Shown piece by piece: positions 1-7,968 of a stretch of 64,000 nucleotides of DNA. Position 1 is the stretch's first letter, and each line of letters opens with the position of its first letter. A model generated the notes under the pieces. The model saw nothing but the letters and a program-made list of their open reading frames with translations. It ran no database searches and had not been told where the DNA came from. A program made the position numbers and the translations under genes. The stretch lies in NCBI RefSeq assembly GCF_014333585.1, contig NZ_JACSCW010000001.1:1-64000 (forward strand), written 5' to 3'. This DNA is from Hymenobacter sp. BT188 (GTDB taxonomy: Bacteria; Bacteroidota; Bacteroidia; Cytophagales; Hymenobacteraceae).

Positions 1-80
1 TAATTCCCCCTCCCCCTGATCAGGATGGCGAAGATTTCCAAACCCCACGGCAAAATCTACCTAATCTATACAAAGAGTCG

Positions 81-118
81 AAAAAAAAGCCCCCCAAATA
101 TACAAGGGGGCTTTTTTT
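81..118. terminator. Hairpin terminator after terC
   Basis: An A-run, GCCCCCC, a short loop, GGGGGC and a T-run form a near-perfect stem. It lies just past the stop codon of the minus-strand terC gene and should work in both directions. It contains one copy of the GCCCCCC motif. Confidence 0.85.
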
Positions 119-130
119 GTCGACTCTATG

Positions 131-1075
131 CTATTTATGTAGTGGCAACGTATCCTCCTTTTCCTCCTTGGGCAACACCAGAGATATAATAACCGATATC
201 ACCAGAATGAAGCCCACAACTCCCAAAGAAATGGCCATAGGAATGTGGAAGTAATCAGTAATTAAGAGTTTAAAACCGATAAAGATCAGGATGAGTGATA
301 GGCCGTAATGCAGGTAGTGGAAAAGTCGCATGAGGCCTTCCAAAGCAAAATACAAAGCCCGCAAACCAAGCAGTGCAAACACATTGGAAGTGTACACGAT
401 AAACGTGTCGCGGGAGACGGCGAGAATGGCAGGAATAGAATCGGCGGCAAACACCACGTCGGTAGTTTCGACCATCACCAATACCACAAACAGGGGAGTA
501 GCGAAGAGTAGATTTTCTTTGCGCACGAAAAAGCGTCCATCCTCTATCTTGCTGGTAATGGGCATGTAGCGGCTCAGAAACTTTACTACCGGATTGTTAT
601 CCGGATCTATTTCGGGCTCACTGCCGCTAGTGGCCATCTTTATGCCGGTATAAATCAGGAAGGCGCCCAGCACATACAGCAGGAAGTGAAACTTGGCCAG
701 CAAGGCTGCTCCCACCAGAATAAAGATTGCCCGCAGCACCAAGGCTCCGATAATACCCCAAAATAGGATCTTATGCTGGTATTGCTGCGGAACCTTGAAG
801 TAGCTGAAAATGAGTAGGAACACGAATAAGTTGTCCACGCTCAGGGACTTCTCAATCAGGTAGCCGGTAAGGAACTCTAGTCCGGCCTGTTCTCCCATCG
901 TGCGGTACACGAGGTAATTGAAACAAAGAGAAAGGGCAATCCAGAAGGCACTCCACCCTAGGGCTTCGCGCATTTTTACCACATGGGCCTTGCGGTTGAA
1001 CACCAGCAAATCCAGCATTAGCATTGCCAATACAAAGATGTTGAAGCCGACCCAAAAGGCGGGGGTATTTTCCAT
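131..1075 (-). CDS. TerC family integral membrane protein
   Basis: A 314-residue polytopic inner-membrane protein of the TerC/Alx family, which is linked to metal (manganese, tellurite) homeostasis. About eight hydrophobic segments are visible. The family signature acidic residues appear in ENTPAFW at the N-terminus, in the SVDNLFVFLLIF segment near residue 80 and in the ETTDVVFAADSIPAILAV segment near residue 205. The start is the ATG at 1075. It is the last gene of a minus-strand run after hemG and the mannosyltransferase (67 bp gap) and is followed by a strong terminator. No yybP-ykoY manganese riboswitch is recognisable in the short upstream gap. The family call is firm; the transported ion is not known. 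Confidence 0.9.
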   Translation of the reverse strand: MENTPAFWVGFNIFVLAMLMLDLLVFNRKAHVVKMREALGWSAFWIALSLCFNYLVYRTMGEQAGLEFLTGYLIEKSLSVDNLFVFLLIFSYFKVPQQYQHKILFWGIIGALVLRAIFILVGAALLAKFHFLLYVLGAFLIYTGIKMATSGSEPEIDPDNNPVVKFLSRYMPITSKIEDGRFFVRKENLLFATPLFVVLVMVETTDVVFAADSIPAILAVSRDTFIVYTSNVFALLGLRALYFALEGLMRLFHYLHYGLSLILIFIGFKLLITDYFHIPMAISLGVVGFILVISVIISLVLPKEEKEDTLPLHK

Positions 1076-1142
1076 TCGTTGTTAGTAGGTAGATACTGGA
1101 CCGCTGCCCGGCAGCAACTCCGCCGTAGGTGCCTTACCTAGT

Positions 1143-1928
1143 TTAGCGGGCCGGGGTTGCAGTCGTAACTGAAATAGCGTCGGAGCTGCCAACTGACGTC
1201 CGATCGAAGCGTCGAAACCAACTAGCTACTTTCATCTGCACGACGCCAAAAAACGCTTCTTTAAAAATACCCTTCGACATTTTGGAGGTGCCGCGGGTAC
1301 GATCAGTAAAGATGATTGGGACTTCTTTTATGCGGAAACCATACTTGTAAGCTAGCCATTTCATCTCAATCTGGAAGGCGTAGCCAACAAAACGGATGCG
1401 GTCAAGCTCAATAGTGCGCAATACCTCCGCCGAATAGCACTTGAAGCCCGCCGTAGCATCGGCAATAGGCATACCCGTGATGAAGCGAACGTAGGCGGAG
1501 GCAAACCACGACATCAAAACCCGATCCATGGGCCAGTTGACCACATTCACGCCCTGGCAGTAGCGACTGCCGATGGCCATGTCGTAACCTTCCATGGTGC
1601 AGGCTTCATATAAACGCTGAAGATCCTCGGGGTTATGTGAGAAGTCAGCGTCCATCTCAAACACATAGCTGTAGCTCCGCTTCAGAGCCCAGCGGAAGCC
1701 ATGAATATAGGCTGTGCCCAAACCCAGCTTCCCACGGCGTTCTTCCAGAAAAAGGCGGTCGGGAAACTCACTTTGCAGCTCTCGTACAACCTGAGCGGTA
1801 CCATCAGGCGAACCATCGTCGATGACGAGCACATCGAAGGCTTTCGGCAACGAGAATACCTTGCGAATAATCAACTCCGCGTTTTCGCGCTCGTTGTACG
1901 TCGGAATTAGGACCAGCCCATCATTCAT
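1143..1928 (-). CDS. Polyprenol monophosphomannose synthase-like GT2
   Basis: A 261-residue family 2 glycosyltransferase resembling dolichol/polyprenol-phosphate mannose synthase, which moves a sugar from a nucleotide donor to a lipid phosphate at the inner membrane face. It shows the N-terminal PTYNERENAELI strand, DDGSPDGT near residue 40 and DADFSHNPEDL near residue 95 (the DXD-type metal site). No C-terminal membrane domain is present, so it is the short soluble type. The ATG at 1928 is preferred; an upstream in-frame extension would overlap hemG and does not look like protein. It begins 26 bp after the hemG stop, which suggests co-transcription. The lipid-phosphate glycosyltransferase role is well supported; mannose specificity is inferred. 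Confidence 0.87.
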   Translation of the reverse strand: MNDGLVLIPTYNERENAELIIRKVFSLPKAFDVLVIDDGSPDGTAQVVRELQSEFPDRLFLEERRGKLGLGTAYIHGFRWALKRSYSYVFEMDADFSHNPEDLQRLYEACTMEGYDMAIGSRYCQGVNVVNWPMDRVLMSWFASAYVRFITGMPIADATAGFKCYSAEVLRTIELDRIRFVGYAFQIEMKWLAYKYGFRIKEVPIIFTDRTRGTSKMSKGIFKEAFFGVVQMKVASWFRRFDRTSVGSSDAISVTTATPAR

Positions 1929-1954
1929 TGGATCAAAGATAGAAATATAGGCAC

Positions 1955-3286
1955 TCAAGCTGCACTTTTGGCGATTTTTTCTGCCATTTGACGAGCGTAA
2001 CGCACACAGTCGGGCACGCCAACACCAGCCCGCCAATTGGCCACAGACTCTATTCCCTGTGTCGCCAGATCATCGGCAGCGGCATGAGCCGCTACAATGT
2101 TTGCATCAAATTGCGGAATAGCCTTAGCCCAGTAGTATTGGTACTGCCACAGCGGGGCACTCTTAATTCCGTAGAAGCGGCTTAATTCTGTGTGTACGGC
2201 CGCCTTTTGCTCATCGGCCGGCTGGCCAGCCTGAGCCGCGTACTGGCTGCCACCCACAAAGGTGGTAAACAGCACCTGATCAGTAGGGGCCCGGTCGGGG
2301 AAGATAGAACTAGTCCAGATGCTGCCAGCCGAGTAGGGTTGCTCTACCTTCGGGTGAAGAGCACCAAAGCCATCAAGCGGGTGGATGACATCGGTGCGGC
2401 GGTAGGCAGTGAATACGGCCGCCATCGGCGGATAATTCACCGATGCTAAGGCAGACGCTGCTTCCGGAAAAAGCGGTTCAAGCAAAGGCGCAGCGGCATA
2501 GGCAGGTAGGGCCAAGGCTACCACATCGTAGGAGGCATCTGAAAAAGCCCCCCGAGTTGTCTGAACGTGGTATTTACCCGCCGCATCACGCGTCAGGCCT
2601 GTTATAGGCTGGCCCGGATGCCGGTGAGTAAGATGATTGCTAAGAGCTATGGCTAGTGTTTGGAGGCCGCCACGCAGAGAGAAAATTTTGCGCCGTCCAC
2701 CCGCACCGCCCGATTTGGCCAAGCCGCGCAGCACCGATCCGTGCGTTTGCTCCAGGGCAGCGAGTTTCGGGAAAGTCTTGTGTAGCAGCAGCTGTTCCGG
2801 GTCGCCGGCGTAAATGCCTGAGATAAACGGATTAAGGGCGTAATCAACGACTTCGGAGCCAAAGCGCCGCCGAAAAAAGCCCCCCAGCGTCTCCTGCGGA
2901 TTGATTGGAGCGGCAGGACGGACAAATTCGCGCAACAGATTCAGCTTGGCTTTGAAGCCGAAAAAACCACTGGTAAGCAAAGCCGGCGGCGAGGCCGGCA
3001 AGCGATGATAGCGTCCATCGCGAAGTATGTAACGGTTAGCGCTGACGGCGGCCGTATCCTGAATTTCGCTGGTAAGGTTCAGGTCGGCGAGCAGGTCGCG
3101 CAGCTCGTCACTGAGCTGCAGGGAGTTGGGGCCGGTTTCAAGCAGATACCCATCTCGGCGCTCGGAGCGCAAATTGCCCCCCAGCACCTCATTTGCCTCA
3201 AACAAGTCGTAAGCAATACCCGCTTTTTGTAAGTAAAAAGCGAGCGTAAGCCCCGAAATTCCGCCTCCCAGAATAGCGACTTTCAT
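1955..3286 (-). CDS. hemG: Protoporphyrinogen oxidase (oxygen-dependent type)
   Basis: A 443-residue FAD enzyme of the PPOX/HemY family that oxidises protoporphyrinogen IX to protoporphyrin IX, the penultimate step of haem synthesis. The N-terminus has the dinucleotide-binding pattern GGGISGLTLAFYLQKAG and a downstream acidic residue ending the beta-alpha-beta fold (DLFEANEVLGG). The substrate-domain text NPFISGIYAGDPEQL near residue 160 and the C-terminal NWRAGVGVPDCV are typical of the family. The gene starts the minus-strand run hemG, mannosyltransferase, terC and is divergent from the GmhB-like gene. Two GCCCCCC motifs lie inside it (2879, 3176). The symbol follows common usage; the Bacillus name is hemY. 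Confidence 0.93.
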   Translation of the reverse strand: MKVAILGGGISGLTLAFYLQKAGIAYDLFEANEVLGGNLRSERRDGYLLETGPNSLQLSDELRDLLADLNLTSEIQDTAAVSANRYILRDGRYHRLPASPPALLTSGFFGFKAKLNLLREFVRPAAPINPQETLGGFFRRRFGSEVVDYALNPFISGIYAGDPEQLLLHKTFPKLAALEQTHGSVLRGLAKSGGAGGRRKIFSLRGGLQTLAIALSNHLTHRHPGQPITGLTRDAAGKYHVQTTRGAFSDASYDVVALALPAYAAAPLLEPLFPEAASALASVNYPPMAAVFTAYRRTDVIHPLDGFGALHPKVEQPYSAGSIWTSSIFPDRAPTDQVLFTTFVGGSQYAAQAGQPADEQKAAVHTELSRFYGIKSAPLWQYQYYWAKAIPQFDANIVAAHAAADDLATQGIESVANWRAGVGVPDCVRYARQMAEKIAKSAA

Positions 3287-3452
3287 CAGTCAGTGAAAAG
3301 TAAATGCCGCTAAGTTATGCGAGCTGAATAGTGGCCCACGAGCGACACTTTCATCAACACACACGGCAGCTAATAAATGCCTTTAATCAGCAGTGGCTTC
3401 AAAGGTAAGGCCGCTAATTTGCCCCCCAGCCAGAATCAGTAGCTTTATGCCA

Positions 3453-3992
3453 ATGAATAACCCGCAAACTGCTACTTCCTCCCGCGCCAAAGCCGTCTTT
3501 CTGGACCGCGATGGTGTTTTGAATAAAGAAATTGGCGAATACGTCTGGCGCCTGGAGGATTTTGAGATACTGGAAGGTGTGCCCGAAAGCCTCGCGCGCC
3601 TCAAAGTGGCTGGCTATTATCTGATTGTGGTGACCAACCAGGCTGGTATCGCCAAGGGCTTGTACACAGCCGCCGAGGTAAAGGCTTGCTATGCCAAGCT
3701 GCAAGCGGCCTGCAATGGTGTTCTGGATGCGCTTTACTTCGCGCCGGGGCATCCTTCGGTAAGCGAGTCGCTGCTGCGCAAGCCGGATTCGCTGATGGTG
3801 GAAAAAGGCTTGGCCCGCTTTCATCTCAATCCGGCTCAGTGCTGGATAATCGGTGACCGACTTCGCGACATAGAAGCCGGTGCGCGTGCCGGAGTGCGTG
3901 GCATATTGGTTGGCGATATCGCTATTCATGCCGACCTCGTGCAGGCCAGTAATTTAGTAGGCGCTACTGATTTCATTCTTGGTAATAGCTAA
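3453..3992 (+). CDS. HAD-IIIA phosphatase, GmhB-like
   Basis: A 179-residue HAD-superfamily phosphatase closest in layout to D-glycero-D-manno-heptose 1,7-bisphosphate 7-phosphatase. Motif I is FLDRDGVLN (Asp18 and Asp20), motif II is VVTNQAGIAKG, the motif III basic residue lies in the RKPDSLM loop, and motif IV is IGDRLRDIEAG. Canonical GmhB proteins carry a zinc loop with three cysteines before RKP; here the same loop reads APGHPSVSESLLRKP and has lost all the cysteines. Starts at 3447 and 3453 are both possible. A GCCCCCC motif sits 26-32 bases upstream. Heptose bisphosphate is the likely but unproven substrate. Confidence 0.85.
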   Translation: MNNPQTATSSRAKAVFLDRDGVLNKEIGEYVWRLEDFEILEGVPESLARLKVAGYYLIVVTNQAGIAKGLYTAAEVKACYAKLQAACNGVLDALYFAPGHPSVSESLLRKPDSLMVEKGLARFHLNPAQCWIIGDRLRDIEAGARAGVRGILVGDIAIHADLVQASNLVGATDFILGNS

Positions 3993-4079
3993 ACGACTGC
4001 TTAGCTCTCTACACGCACAAAAGCCGGCCTCCCACTGAAGGAAAGCCGGCTTTGATGCGTGTAGCAAAACCTTGGCAAC

Positions 4080-4232
4080 TTACTGCCGCGCGGCCGAAGT
4101 TTGTTCTGCGCTAGCCGTAATGGAAGACGAAACCTGGGTAGCAGGCTTGGTAGTGGAATAAGCCGGGCACTTGGTGCGGCATGAGCCCAGGCCGGCCAGT
4201 CCGACAACGGCTACTAGAAGCAGTTTTTTCAT
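4080..4232 (-). CDS. Small putative lipoprotein
   Basis: A 50-residue protein starting with a classic short signal peptide (MKKLLLVAVVGLAGLGSC) whose GLGSC lipobox would place a lipidated Cys near residue 18, followed by a Ser/Thr-rich tail. The ATG at 4232 is chosen because it starts the signal peptide; an upstream in-frame extension is not signal-like. Tiny lipoproteins of this form are common in Bacteroidota and their roles are unknown. It stands alone, convergent with the preceding plus-strand phosphatase. Confidence 0.7.
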   Translation of the reverse strand: MKKLLLVAVVGLAGLGSCRTKCPAYSTTKPATQVSSSITASAEQTSAARQ

Positions 4233-4586
4233 GATAAAGTACAAGTTGAGAGGAGATTCGGACGCTGATACTGCATTCCTCAAATGTTATGCCCGATAAC
4301 GTTCAGGCGAAATTTAAATTATCTGTGTGGCTCGAATTATACGGAGCTTATGCAAAAGCACTGCATCAGCGTATGTTTTAGACTCTAATATACTTCAGTC
4401 TTACCCAATTTTCGATTGCAAATAGGGTTAAGAATACTTTCCTGAGCGGAACAAGATCTGAGTCGTGTTGTTGCCAACTATTGATACTTGATATTACTAA
4501 AAAAGCCCCCCAAAACAAACATGGGGGGGCTTTTTAGTGCATCAGCTACAGTTCAACAAGCGAAGTGCCAGGCGTAGTCGGTAATT
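4233..4586. other. Intergenic gap with terminator
   Basis: About 350 bases between the small lipoprotein and arginine decarboxylase, AT-richer than the genes. I see no coding signal here. Its only clear element is the hairpin at 4499-4535. Confidence 0.6.
4499..4535. terminator. Terminator with paired GCCCCCC motifs
   Basis: A-run, GCCCCCC (4505-4511), a 12-nt loop, GGGGGGC (4524-4530) and a T-run. It follows the minus-strand arginine decarboxylase gene and is symmetrical, so it can stop transcription from both sides. Confidence 0.9.
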
Positions 4587-5987
4587 CTACTGCTGATAGC
4601 CCAAAATGCGCATCATGCTGTCGCTGTCTTGCTCGTCGGCAAATACCCAATTGCGCAGAGTGCCGTCGGCGTCGCGGTCGAGGATAACGTGCTTGGGCGC
4701 CGGGATAAGGCAGTGCTTGAGGCCACCGTAGCCGGAAAGGCTTTCCTGATAGGCGCCCGTATGGAAAAATCCAACGTAGAGCGGCTTGGCGTCGGTGGGC
4801 TTGCGCTCGGGCAGGAACACCTGATAAATGTGCTTTTCAGCGTTGTAGTAGTCCTGCGAGTCGCAGGTGAGGCCGCCCAGCTGAATCTTCTTGTAAGACT
4901 TCTCCCAGCCATTCAGCGCCAGCATGATAAAGCGCTGATTCAGGGCCCAGGTATCGGGTAAGTTGGTGATGAAAGAGCCGTCGATCATGTACCACAACTC
5001 CTTGTCATTCTGAAGCTTCTCATCCAGAATAGAGTAGATAGTAGCTCCGCTTTCGCCCACCGTGAAAATACCGAACTCGGTGAAAATATGCGGCTCCGGT
5101 ACACCTTCCTCCTTGCAAATACGCTTGATGGTGCGCAGAATCTCTTCTACCATGTACTGATAGTCATATTCGGGCTGAATGCTGGTTTGAATGGGCAAGC
5201 CGCCGCCGATATCAATAGTGGTAAGGGTAGGGCACACGCGGCGTAGCTCGCAGTATTTATGCACGAAGCGCGACAGTTCCGACCAATAGTAGCTGGTGTC
5301 CTTAATACCAGTATTGATGAAATAATGCAGCATAGTAAGCTGAAAGCGCGGGTCTTCCTTGATTTTCTGCTCGTATAGCGGTACTGCATCGGCATAGCGA
5401 ATGCCCAGGCGGGAGGTGTAAAACTGGAAACGCGGCTCCTCGTCGGAAGCCAGGCGCATCCCTATGTTGCACTTCTCAGTGACGTGGTCGTGGTAATAAT
5501 CTATCTCAGCGAGGTTGTCCAAAATGGGCATGCAGTTCACGAAGCCCTCATTGATCAGCTCCGTGAGATGCCGCCGATACCGCTCGCGCTTAAAGCCGTT
5601 GGCAATGATATAGCTCTGCTTATTGAGCTTGCCCCGCCGATACAGCTCGCGCACAATGTGAATATCAAAGCCCGAAGAAGTTTCGATATGAATGTCGTTT
5701 TTTAGGGCTTCTTCCAGCACAAAGCTGAAGTGCGACGACTTGGTGCAGTAGCAGTAGGTATAAGTGCCTTGGTAATCGGTTTTCTCGATAGCGTCGGCGA
5801 ACCATTTTTTAGCCCGCTGAATCTGGGAGCTTATTTTAGGTAAATACGTGAGACGCAGCGGGGTGCCATGCTCTTTCACGATGTCCATGAGCGGAATATC
5901 GTGGAAGCGAAGCTCGTTGTCCTGAACGGTAAAGTCGACAGTTGGGAAATCGAAGGTTTGGGAAATCAGGTCGTGGTAGGTATCCAT
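4587..5987 (-). CDS. Arginine decarboxylase-like PLP enzyme (fold type III)
   Basis: A 466-residue alanine-racemase-fold PLP decarboxylase of the Orn/DAP/Arg family, of the compact form found in Bacteroidota, predicted to turn arginine into agmatine. The PLP lysine is Lys83 in YCYCTKSSHF. The phosphate-binding glycine loop is DIGGGLP near residue 260, and the FTEFGIFTVGESG segment near residue 307 corresponds to the family EPGR region. It is shorter than the classical 630-residue SpeA. It is divergent from an arginase-family gene, so two arginine-consuming enzymes share a 270-bp promoter region. Arginine as substrate is inferred from family annotation and context; a diaminopimelate- or carboxynorspermidine-type activity is less likely. 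Confidence 0.8.
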   Translation of the reverse strand: MDTYHDLISQTFDFPTVDFTVQDNELRFHDIPLMDIVKEHGTPLRLTYLPKISSQIQRAKKWFADAIEKTDYQGTYTYCYCTKSSHFSFVLEEALKNDIHIETSSGFDIHIVRELYRRGKLNKQSYIIANGFKRERYRRHLTELINEGFVNCMPILDNLAEIDYYHDHVTEKCNIGMRLASDEEPRFQFYTSRLGIRYADAVPLYEQKIKEDPRFQLTMLHYFINTGIKDTSYYWSELSRFVHKYCELRRVCPTLTTIDIGGGLPIQTSIQPEYDYQYMVEEILRTIKRICKEEGVPEPHIFTEFGIFTVGESGATIYSILDEKLQNDKELWYMIDGSFITNLPDTWALNQRFIMLALNGWEKSYKKIQLGGLTCDSQDYYNAEKHIYQVFLPERKPTDAKPLYVGFFHTGAYQESLSGYGGLKHCLIPAPKHVILDRDADGTLRNWVFADEQDSDSMMRILGYQQ

Positions 5988-6091
5988 TAGGGAAAGTAAG
6001 GAACTGAATGGGTAGAATTAGAGGACGGAGCGGGCAATAAAGTGGTCAGGCGGGAAGTCACTAACTGCTTTTTCCGTACGTCAACAACAGA

Positions 6092-6122
6092 TTGGCCTTT
6101 TGCGGGCTTTTCCGCACCTTTG
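6092..6122 (+). promoter_or_regulatory. Predicted promoter of the arginase gene
   Basis: TTG at 6092-6094, a 20-bp spacer, then CACCTTTG at 6115-6122 match the Bacteroidota -33/-7 pattern (TTTG and TAnnTTTG) with one mismatch at the first -7 base. The leader to the start codon would be about 130 nt. Confidence 0.5.
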
Positions 6123-6258
6123 TAGGCCGGCAAAGATAGGCGGTAGGTGGGTACTCCGATGCGGGGCGCCCAGGGCGAGAGCGGTGAGACGTGGTCCTGC
6201 TCTCTGGTATTCGGCCAAGGCCCTTAGCCGCCTGTTGCTGTCGGCGCATCGTTCTTTT

Positions 6259-7251
6259 ATGAAACGTATTAAGCTCATCGAAGTCCGCTCCGAGCTAGGG
6301 GCCGGGACTCGCGGGGCCAGTCTGGGCGTGGATGCGCTACGGATTGCCTGTTTAAACAAAGGTTCTGATTATTTCCGCCGGTTCAATTCCGTGGCTGTGC
6401 CGGACCTGAATCATGTGCTGTTCGATAAAAACCACTTCCCTTACGCCAAGCACATCGACTCAGTTTATACGGTTCAAAAAAACATTGCCAACACGGTTGA
6501 ACAAACATTACGCCTCGGAGAATTTCCACTAGTTCTGGCCGGCGACCATTCCAACGCTGCCGCAACTATAGCAGGTATTAAAACCGCTTATCCGCACAAA
6601 ACGCTGGGCGTGGTGTGGATAGACGCCCACGCCGATATTCACTCGCCCTATACTACGCCCTCAGGCAATATTCATGGCATGCCCATCGCCATGGCGCTGA
6701 ACGAGGATAATCTGGAGTGCCAGCGGAATGTGCCGGAGCCTGAAACTGAATTTTTCTGGCATCGGCTCAAAAACCTAGGCGAACCCGGCCCCAAGCTCAA
6801 GCCTGAACACCTTGTGTATGTAGTGGTGCGCGATACGGAGCACGAGGAGAACGAAGTAATCAAGCGCCACAACATTAAGAACTTCGGCTTGGCTGAATTC
6901 AAAGAGAAAGGCCCGAAGCAGGTAGCCCGCGAAATTTATGAGCGCCTCCGCTATTGCGACTTAGTGTACGTGTCGTTCGACGTAGACTCCCTAGACTCGC
7001 GCTTCAGCAAAGGCACCGGCACACCCGTAAAGGAAGGCCTGAATGTAGAAGAGGCCATTGCCTTATGCCAGGCGCTCTTGGATAATGACCGGGTCGTGTG
7101 CTTCGAAATGGTAGAAATAAACCCGACACTCGACTCGGAAAACACGATGGCACGAAATGCCTTCGACATTCTGGAAGCAGCCACCGATACCATCCAAAAT
7201 CATCTGCAACATGCCGACGCTACCTCGCGCCAAAGCCGCGCCACCACGTAG
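6259..7251 (+). CDS. Arginase/ureohydrolase family enzyme
   Basis: A 330-residue ureohydrolase. The binuclear manganese ligands are all visible: GDHS (His97), DAHAD (Asp122, His124, Asp126) and SFDVDSLD near residue 233. The SGNIHGMP segment (135-142) matches the SGNxHG signature of arginases rather than agmatinases, so arginine to ornithine plus urea is the better call; agmatinase or formimidoylglutamase remain alternatives. The ATG at 6259 is preferred because the 53 residues upstream in the same frame are basic and not family-like. It is divergent from the arginine decarboxylase-like gene. Confidence 0.85.
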   Translation: MKRIKLIEVRSELGAGTRGASLGVDALRIACLNKGSDYFRRFNSVAVPDLNHVLFDKNHFPYAKHIDSVYTVQKNIANTVEQTLRLGEFPLVLAGDHSNAAATIAGIKTAYPHKTLGVVWIDAHADIHSPYTTPSGNIHGMPIAMALNEDNLECQRNVPEPETEFFWHRLKNLGEPGPKLKPEHLVYVVVRDTEHEENEVIKRHNIKNFGLAEFKEKGPKQVAREIYERLRYCDLVYVSFDVDSLDSRFSKGTGTPVKEGLNVEEAIALCQALLDNDRVVCFEMVEINPTLDSENTMARNAFDILEAATDTIQNHLQHADATSRQSRATT

Positions 7252-7440
7252 TAATGCTAGCTTCTACTAAGTGAGTTGCCGTAAGCGCAACTTCCAACGT
7301 GTATACATGCAACATGGGATGCTGGGGGGCTTTTTTAGTTGGCTGTAGTGCCTAATTTAAATCTCAACAGTAGTTTTTGCTGCTAAAGCTGCGGTGGCTT
7401 ACCTATATTCAATTCCAGTTCAGACTAAAAATTCAGGTAT

Positions 7441-7887
7441 ATGAAGCTCAGGAACGCGCGGTTGGGAATAATGGCTTTGGCGCTAAGTGCCTGCTCCGTA
7501 ACGCCCCAAAAGCGCGGCCCTGAAGGCGATGTGCCTGGCCAAACCGTAAGCGCCGCTGTTACGGGCACCGTAAGCTACCGCGAGCGAATAGCACTGCCGC
7601 CCACAGCTATAGTAAAGCTGCAACTCCTAGACGTAAGCTTCGCCGATGTAGCCGCCACTGTGCTCGACTCCCTGACCCTGCGCCCCTCGGAGGGCAAGCA
7701 GGTGCCCTACGAGTTTTTGCTGCGCTACGATCCGGCCCAAATAAATGCGCAGAGCACTTACGCCGTGCAGGCACGCATACTGGCAGATGGCAAATTGCTA
7801 TTCACGACCACCCAAGCCTACCCCGTTATTACCCACGGCAACCCCCTCGACGTGAACATTGTGCTCCAGCAGGTGGGTGCTAAATAA
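7441..7887 (+). CDS. YbaY-like lipoprotein
   Basis: A 148-residue lipoprotein. The signal peptide ends in a lipobox (LALSAC), so the mature protein begins at about Cys18. The rest is an all-beta domain with the pattern TGTVSYRERIALPPTAIVKLQLLDVS followed by PYEFLLRYDPAQI, which is characteristic of the YbaY/YscW family (small beta-sandwich lipoproteins, some acting as secretion pilots). It is preceded by an unpaired GGGGGGCTTTTTT element (7324) and followed by a second one (7894). A specific role is not known. Confidence 0.8.
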   Translation: MKLRNARLGIMALALSACSVTPQKRGPEGDVPGQTVSAAVTGTVSYRERIALPPTAIVKLQLLDVSFADVAATVLDSLTLRPSEGKQVPYEFLLRYDPAQINAQSTYAVQARILADGKLLFTTTQAYPVITHGNPLDVNIVLQQVGAK

Positions 7888-7929
7888 GAGGCTGGGGGGC
7901 TTTTTCGTAACCTAAGCCGTAGCTTGCAC

Positions 7930-7937
7930 TACTTTTG
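7930..7937 (+). promoter_or_regulatory. -7 box upstream of argS
   Basis: TACTTTTG matches the Bacteroidota TAnnTTTG -7 consensus exactly and lies 31 bp before the GTG start of argS. A weak T-rich -33 region is present at 7901-7907, overlapping the tail of a GGGGGGCTTTTT element. Confidence 0.55.
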
Positions 7938-7968
7938 TGCCGCTTAACTTCCTAATTCTCCGCACCCC

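Noticed and set aside
1076..1142. yybP-ykoY manganese riboswitch before terC
   Set aside because: The gap is too short and lacks the conserved four-way-junction sequences.
6259..7251. Agmatinase (speB) call
   Set aside because: The SGNxHG segment and overall motif spacing fit arginase better; agmatinase kept only as an alternative.
7317..7336. A terminator at the single GGGGGGCTTTTTT element
   Set aside because: No complementary GCCCCCC arm lies nearby, so no stable stem; listed only as a motif copy. The same holds for 7894 and 10589.
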